Source: JAFKKS01 sp039808325
Lineage (GTDB): Bacteria > Pseudomonadota > Alphaproteobacteria > Rhizobiales > Xanthobacteraceae
Direction of reading: 5' to 3'
NCBI GenBank assembly: GCA_039808325.1
Contig: JBDHSU010000159.1
Location: forward strand, 1-7,977
DNA length: 7,977 bases
Position numbers and translations under genes: made by a program. Under the pieces are notes generated by a model. The model did not search any database, had not been told where the DNA came from, and worked only from the letters and a program-made list of their open reading frames with translations. Below are positions 5,202 to 7,977 of the stretch, in pieces (position 1 is the stretch's first letter; every line of letters starts with the position of its first letter).

Positions 5202-6239
5202 TTACTGCCGATAGCCGTAGATCTTGTTCCAGTCCTCGGTCCATGGCGCGAACACCTTGGCGTATTCGGCCTCGTCCGGAATCCAGGTCTTGAGCGTCTT
5301 GGTGTCGATGCCGGGAGGCGCCGGCGGATCCTTCATGACCGAGAAGAAGCCGAGTTCGACCATCAGCGTCTGCCCTTCGCGCGAGAGCGCCCAATCGAGG
5401 AACAGCTTGCCGGCATTGGGGTGGCCCGCGGTCTTGGTCAGGCCGGCGCAGAATACCGTCACCGGAACGCCTTCGGGCGCGAACAGCCATTTGATCGGCG
5501 CGCCGCTATTGGAGAGCGGAACGGCCAGTGCGGTAACCAGCGGGGCGACGCCGATCTCACCGCGGATCATGGCGTCGACCATCGGCGCCTGGCTCGGAAA
5601 CAGCATCGGCTTCATCGCCGCCTGCTTCTTCAAATAGTCCTCGCCGAACATCGTGCGCTCGAACATCCCGCGCGTGAACGGCGCGCCGCCGGAGGCGACG
5701 ACGGTCTGCCCCAGATATTTGCCATACTCCGGCTTCACCAGGTCGGCCCAGCTCTTCGGCGGATCTTTGACCAATTCGGAATTGTAGGTGATCGTCCAGG
5801 CATTGGCAGAGCGCGGCCAAAGCTGACCGGTACGCGTCTTCTCCGGGTAGTCGGCGGCGTTCGGCGGCGCATAGTCGGCGAAGATGCCGGCCATCGCTCG
5901 CGCTCTCGGGCGATCGGAAATATCGATCACGTCGGCGATGAGTTTATTTGCCGCCGCTTCGGTATTGATGCGCGCGACAAGTTGTCCCGTGGGCGCGCGC
6001 ACCATTTCGACCTGGATGCCGGGAAAGCGCTCGGAGAAGCGCTTGATGACGGTCTGCTCGGTGGTCAGGAAGTTGGCCGTATAAAGAACGACTTTGCCTT
6101 CCTTCTTGGCCGCGGCGAGAAGCTCGGGGGAGGGGGTGTAGGCCGCGTCCGCCGCCACGGCGCGGCCAATGGCCGGACCCGCAAGGAACAGTGCGGCAAG
6201 GAGACAGACTGCGGATTTGCGTGACAGCGGCATCGACAT
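5202..6239 (-). CDS. Periplasmic substrate-binding protein of an ABC transporter
   Basis: This 345-residue protein is a family-1 type extracellular solute-binding protein of the iron(III)/2-aminoethylphosphonate/polyamine-like group, which delivers ligand to an ABC importer. Residues 1-30 are a Sec signal (basic MSMPLSRKSA, a hydrophobic core, then GRAVAA with cleavage near 30/31). The mature chain begins with the typical ELLAAAKKEGKVVLYTA and continues with FSERFPGIQVE, TGQLVARI, ADVIDISD (103-109), TYNSELVKDPPKSWADLV and the conserved KLFLDWALSREGQ near 278-290. GGGAGG about 10 bases upstream supports the ATG at 6239; a second ATG two codons later is too far from it. No permease or ATPase gene lies nearby, so it is an orphan here. 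The ligand cannot be assigned: no clear tyrosine pair for iron was identified. Confidence 0.92.
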   Translation of the reverse strand: MSMPLSRKSAVCLLAALFLAGPAIGRAVAADAAYTPSPELLAAAKKEGKVVLYTANFLTTEQTVIKRFSERFPGIQVEMVRAPTGQLVARINTEAAANKLIADVIDISDRPRARAMAGIFADYAPPNAADYPEKTRTGQLWPRSANAWTITYNSELVKDPPKSWADLVKPEYGKYLGQTVVASGGAPFTRGMFERTMFGEDYLKKQAAMKPMLFPSQAPMVDAMIRGEIGVAPLVTALAVPLSNSGAPIKWLFAPEGVPVTVFCAGLTKTAGHPNAGKLFLDWALSREGQTLMVELGFFSVMKDPPAPPGIDTKTLKTWIPDEAEYAKVFAPWTEDWNKIYGYRQ

Positions 6240-6555
6240 AACGTTGTTTCCTCCCAATTTATTGCGAGGCACGTTGCCGCATCGGGCGCGCGGCCTCAAT
6301 GTAATTTTTGACCGGTCCGCTTGGAAGCATGGCGTCGGCCGAGGCGACGGCAACCTCCGCCCGCGCCGTGCCGCGCTCCGCCCGGGTGCGATATTTCGGC
6401 GCTATACCGGCTGTTAAAAGCCGCTGCCTCATAGTGGCCTTGGTAAGAACATTTCCAGGCTCTCGCCTGCGCCGCGGAGTTCTGCTAGCGATGACGCGCT
6501 CGATCGCTGCGGCCTCCCAGGCGCCGGGCGGTTTTGGCGCAATCAGGATCGGTCG
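6240..6555. other. Divergent intergenic region
   Basis: This 316-bp gap separates the divergent solute-binding and UPF0104 genes and must hold both promoters. At its left end is the solute-binding gene's RBS (GGGAGG on the minus strand, about 6250-6255). At its right end AGGA lies about 8 bases before the ATG at 6556. The middle is GC-rich, with no credible ORF. No confident -35/-10 pair, operator or strong hairpin was seen. Confidence 0.5.
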
Positions 6556-7638
6556 ATGCTCGACAAGTTACGGGACCTAGCCCGACGGTTGGATGAGACC
6601 ATCGGCTGGAACCGGATCGGTGCGCTTTTGAGCATTGCGATCGTCACGGTGGCGTTCGTCGAACTCTACAAGATGCTCAGCGACATCGACGTCGACGATG
6701 TCATGGACGCCCTGCACGGAACCTCGCTGACCCACATCCTGCTCGCGGGGCTCTTCGTTGCGGCCGCCTACTTCACGTTGACGTTCTACGATCTGTTCGC
6801 GCTGCGGACGGTCGGGCGCAGCGGCGTGCCCTATCGCATCGCCGCGCTGTCCGCTTTCACCAGCTATTCCGTCGGGCACAATGTCGGCGCCAGCGTCTTC
6901 ACCGGCGGCGCGGTGCGCTACCGCATCTACTCGGCCTGGGGGCTCGATGCCATCGACGTCGCCAAGGTCTGCTTCGTCGCCGGACTGACGTTCTGGCTCG
7001 GCAATGCCGCGGTGCTGGGGCTCGGCATCGCCTATGCGCCGCAGGCGGCCACGTCGATCGATCAATTGCCGCCATGGTTCAACCGTATCGTCGCCATCGC
7101 GGTGCTGTGCATTCTCGTCGGCTATGTGAGTTGGGTGTGGCGCAAACCCCGGGTCGTGGGGCGGCACGGCTGGGTGGTAACGCTGCCGAGCGGGCCCTCG
7201 ACGCTGCTGCAGATCGGGATCGGCATCCTCGACCTTTCGTTCTGCGCGCTGGCGATGTGGATCCTGATGCCGGAGGAGCCGCATATCGGCTTCGTGACGC
7301 TGGCGGTGATCTTCGTTTCGGCGACGCTGCTCGGCTTCGCCAGCCACGCGCCCGGCGGCCTCGGCGTTTTCGACGCGGCGATGCTTACGGGGCTGTGGCA
7401 GTTCGACAAGGAACAACTCGTCGCCGGCCTGCTTCTGTTTCGGCTGCTCTACTATCTCGTTCCCTTCGTCCTTGCGGTGTTCGTGCTCGGTGCGCGGGAA
7501 TTCTGGATTTGCGCGACGCGCAAGCCGCCGCCGCTCGCGCCGGACAGCCCGCCCGGCGTCGCCGGCGGCGCGGCGCGCAATTTCGAAGCCGCTCCGAGGA
7601 AGATGACGCTTTCGGAATCGAAGGACGAGGCGTCTTAG
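6556..7638 (+). CDS. UPF0104/YbhN-type integral membrane protein (LPG-synthase TM domain-like)
   Basis: This 360-residue inner-membrane protein has about eight hydrophobic segments (roughly 22-42, 58-85, 95-115, 136-160, 176-195, 212-236, 245-263, 288-312). It matches the UPF0104/YbhN family, which resembles the flippase half of MprF (lysylphosphatidylglycerol synthase). Family signatures are FTGGAVRYRIYSAWGL (115-130) and APGGLGVFDAAML (265-277). It has no C-terminal aminoacyl-transferase domain, so lipid lysinylation by this protein alone is not expected; lipid transport or envelope maintenance is a guess from the family. The last ~45 residues are Pro/Ala-rich, polar and probably cytoplasmic. 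AGGA eight bases upstream supports the ATG. The next gene starts 60 bp downstream on the same strand, so the two may form an operon. Confidence 0.9.
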   Translation: MLDKLRDLARRLDETIGWNRIGALLSIAIVTVAFVELYKMLSDIDVDDVMDALHGTSLTHILLAGLFVAAAYFTLTFYDLFALRTVGRSGVPYRIAALSAFTSYSVGHNVGASVFTGGAVRYRIYSAWGLDAIDVAKVCFVAGLTFWLGNAAVLGLGIAYAPQAATSIDQLPPWFNRIVAIAVLCILVGYVSWVWRKPRVVGRHGWVVTLPSGPSTLLQIGIGILDLSFCALAMWILMPEEPHIGFVTLAVIFVSATLLGFASHAPGGLGVFDAAMLTGLWQFDKEQLVAGLLLFRLLYYLVPFVLAVFVLGAREFWICATRKPPPLAPDSPPGVAGGAARNFEAAPRKMTLSESKDEAS

Positions 7639-7698
7639 AGCCGGGCGTCCGTCGATGCCGGGTCGCGCCGGCCGGCGCGGCCTGCTACGCGTGACGGC

Positions 7699-7977
7699 AT
7701 GAGCAGCAGCAATTTCGACCGTGAGCGAAATGTTTGGCAGTGGGCGCCGCTGCTCGTCCCGGCCGTCGCGATCGCGGTCTTTCTCGGGTTCACGCTGGCC
7801 GGCGTCCTGGCGCCGGTTTACGGCCTTCTCGGGAGCGCCGCCGTCGCCGCCGCGGCCCTGTTCGCGCGCACGCAAGCACGCATGCCGGCCGCTTTTGCGG
7901 CTGTCAGGCCGGCGCCGGCTGCGGACCCCGGTGCGGCGACGGCGGAGGACCTCACGGCGGTCATAGCGGCCGCGCCG
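7699..7977 (+). CDS. N-terminus of a two-helix membrane protein, probably a sensor histidine kinase (partial)
   Basis: The frame opens at an ATG at 7699 and runs without a stop to the window edge, giving 93 residues. After a short polar start (MSSSNFDRERNVWQWAP), two hydrophobic helices lie at about 17-36 and 39-56 with almost no loop between them. A basic R-T-Q-A-R stretch and a Pro/Ala linker follow. The visible end, AEDLTAVIAAAP, resembles the helix leading into the PAS domain of PhoR-like kinases (L...V..ALPDP), but no PAS or kinase motif is within the window, so the function is inferred. No clear Shine-Dalgarno precedes the ATG; the nearby GTG at 7691 runs at once into a stop. It follows the UPF0104 gene by 60 bp. 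Confidence 0.6.
   Translation, partial: MSSSNFDRERNVWQWAPLLVPAVAIAVFLGFTLAGVLAPVYGLLGSAAVAAAALFARTQARMPAAFAAVRPAPAADPGAATAEDLTAVIAAAP

Noticed and set aside
4984..5490. N-terminal extension of the diguanylate cyclase frame
   Set aside because: The frame is open but crosses the intergenic hairpin and overlaps the solute-binding gene. The next ATG (5115) lies inside the stem without an RBS, and the PAS domain is complete from the ATG at 4983.
5172..6224. 350-residue plus-strand open frame
   Set aside because: It mirrors the solute-binding gene codon by codon and is rich in Arg/Gly/His without recognisable motifs; a shadow frame.
6577..7875. 432-residue minus-strand open frame
   Set aside because: It is antisense to the UPF0104 gene, with monotonous Arg/Glu/Asp/Gly composition and no domain; a GC-rich codon shadow.

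Overview
The window reads as chromosomal DNA of a high-G+C alphaproteobacterium, most likely in the Rhizobiales (Bradyrhizobium/Rhodopseudomonas-like). I infer this from codon use and from the style of the cold-shock protein, the small 61-residue conserved protein, the DUF900-type hydrolase and the UPF0104 membrane protein. No database search was possible. No rRNA, tRNA, CRISPR array, transposase or integrase was seen.

Layout from left to right. Positions 1-369 hold a weak minus-strand ORF or gene remnant and an AT-rich upstream region. A plus-strand cluster follows: an exported ankyrin-repeat protein (370-1056), a zinc nucleoside deaminase (1086-1559) and the first ~26 codons of a CynX/NimT-like MFS transporter, which stops abruptly near 1640. 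A convergent minus-strand gene for a DUF900-type alpha/beta-hydrolase lipoprotein (1682-2695) lies directly beyond the break. Positions 2696-3250 are mostly non-coding; they contain a probable 26-residue membrane miniprotein with a TTG start, a perfect hairpin and a 15-bp tandem duplication.

The central minus-strand block reads from right to left: an orphan periplasmic substrate-binding protein (6239-5202), a PAS-GGDEF diguanylate cyclase (4983-4003), a CspA-family cold-shock protein with its own promoter and a ~140-nt leader (3780-3571), and a small conserved protein (3439-3254) that ends in a convincing intrinsic terminator. Hairpins separate several of these genes, so they are probably partly independent transcription units.

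From 6556 the plus strand carries a UPF0104/YbhN-type integral membrane protein, then the N-terminus of a membrane protein cut off by the window end, probably a sensor kinase.

The content is mainly housekeeping, stress and signalling genes, and I found no clear new multi-gene system. The points most worth checking are the truncated transporter junction, the TTG-start miniprotein behind a hairpin, the long cspA leader with an overlapping ORF, and the diguanylate cyclase with a degenerate inhibitory site.
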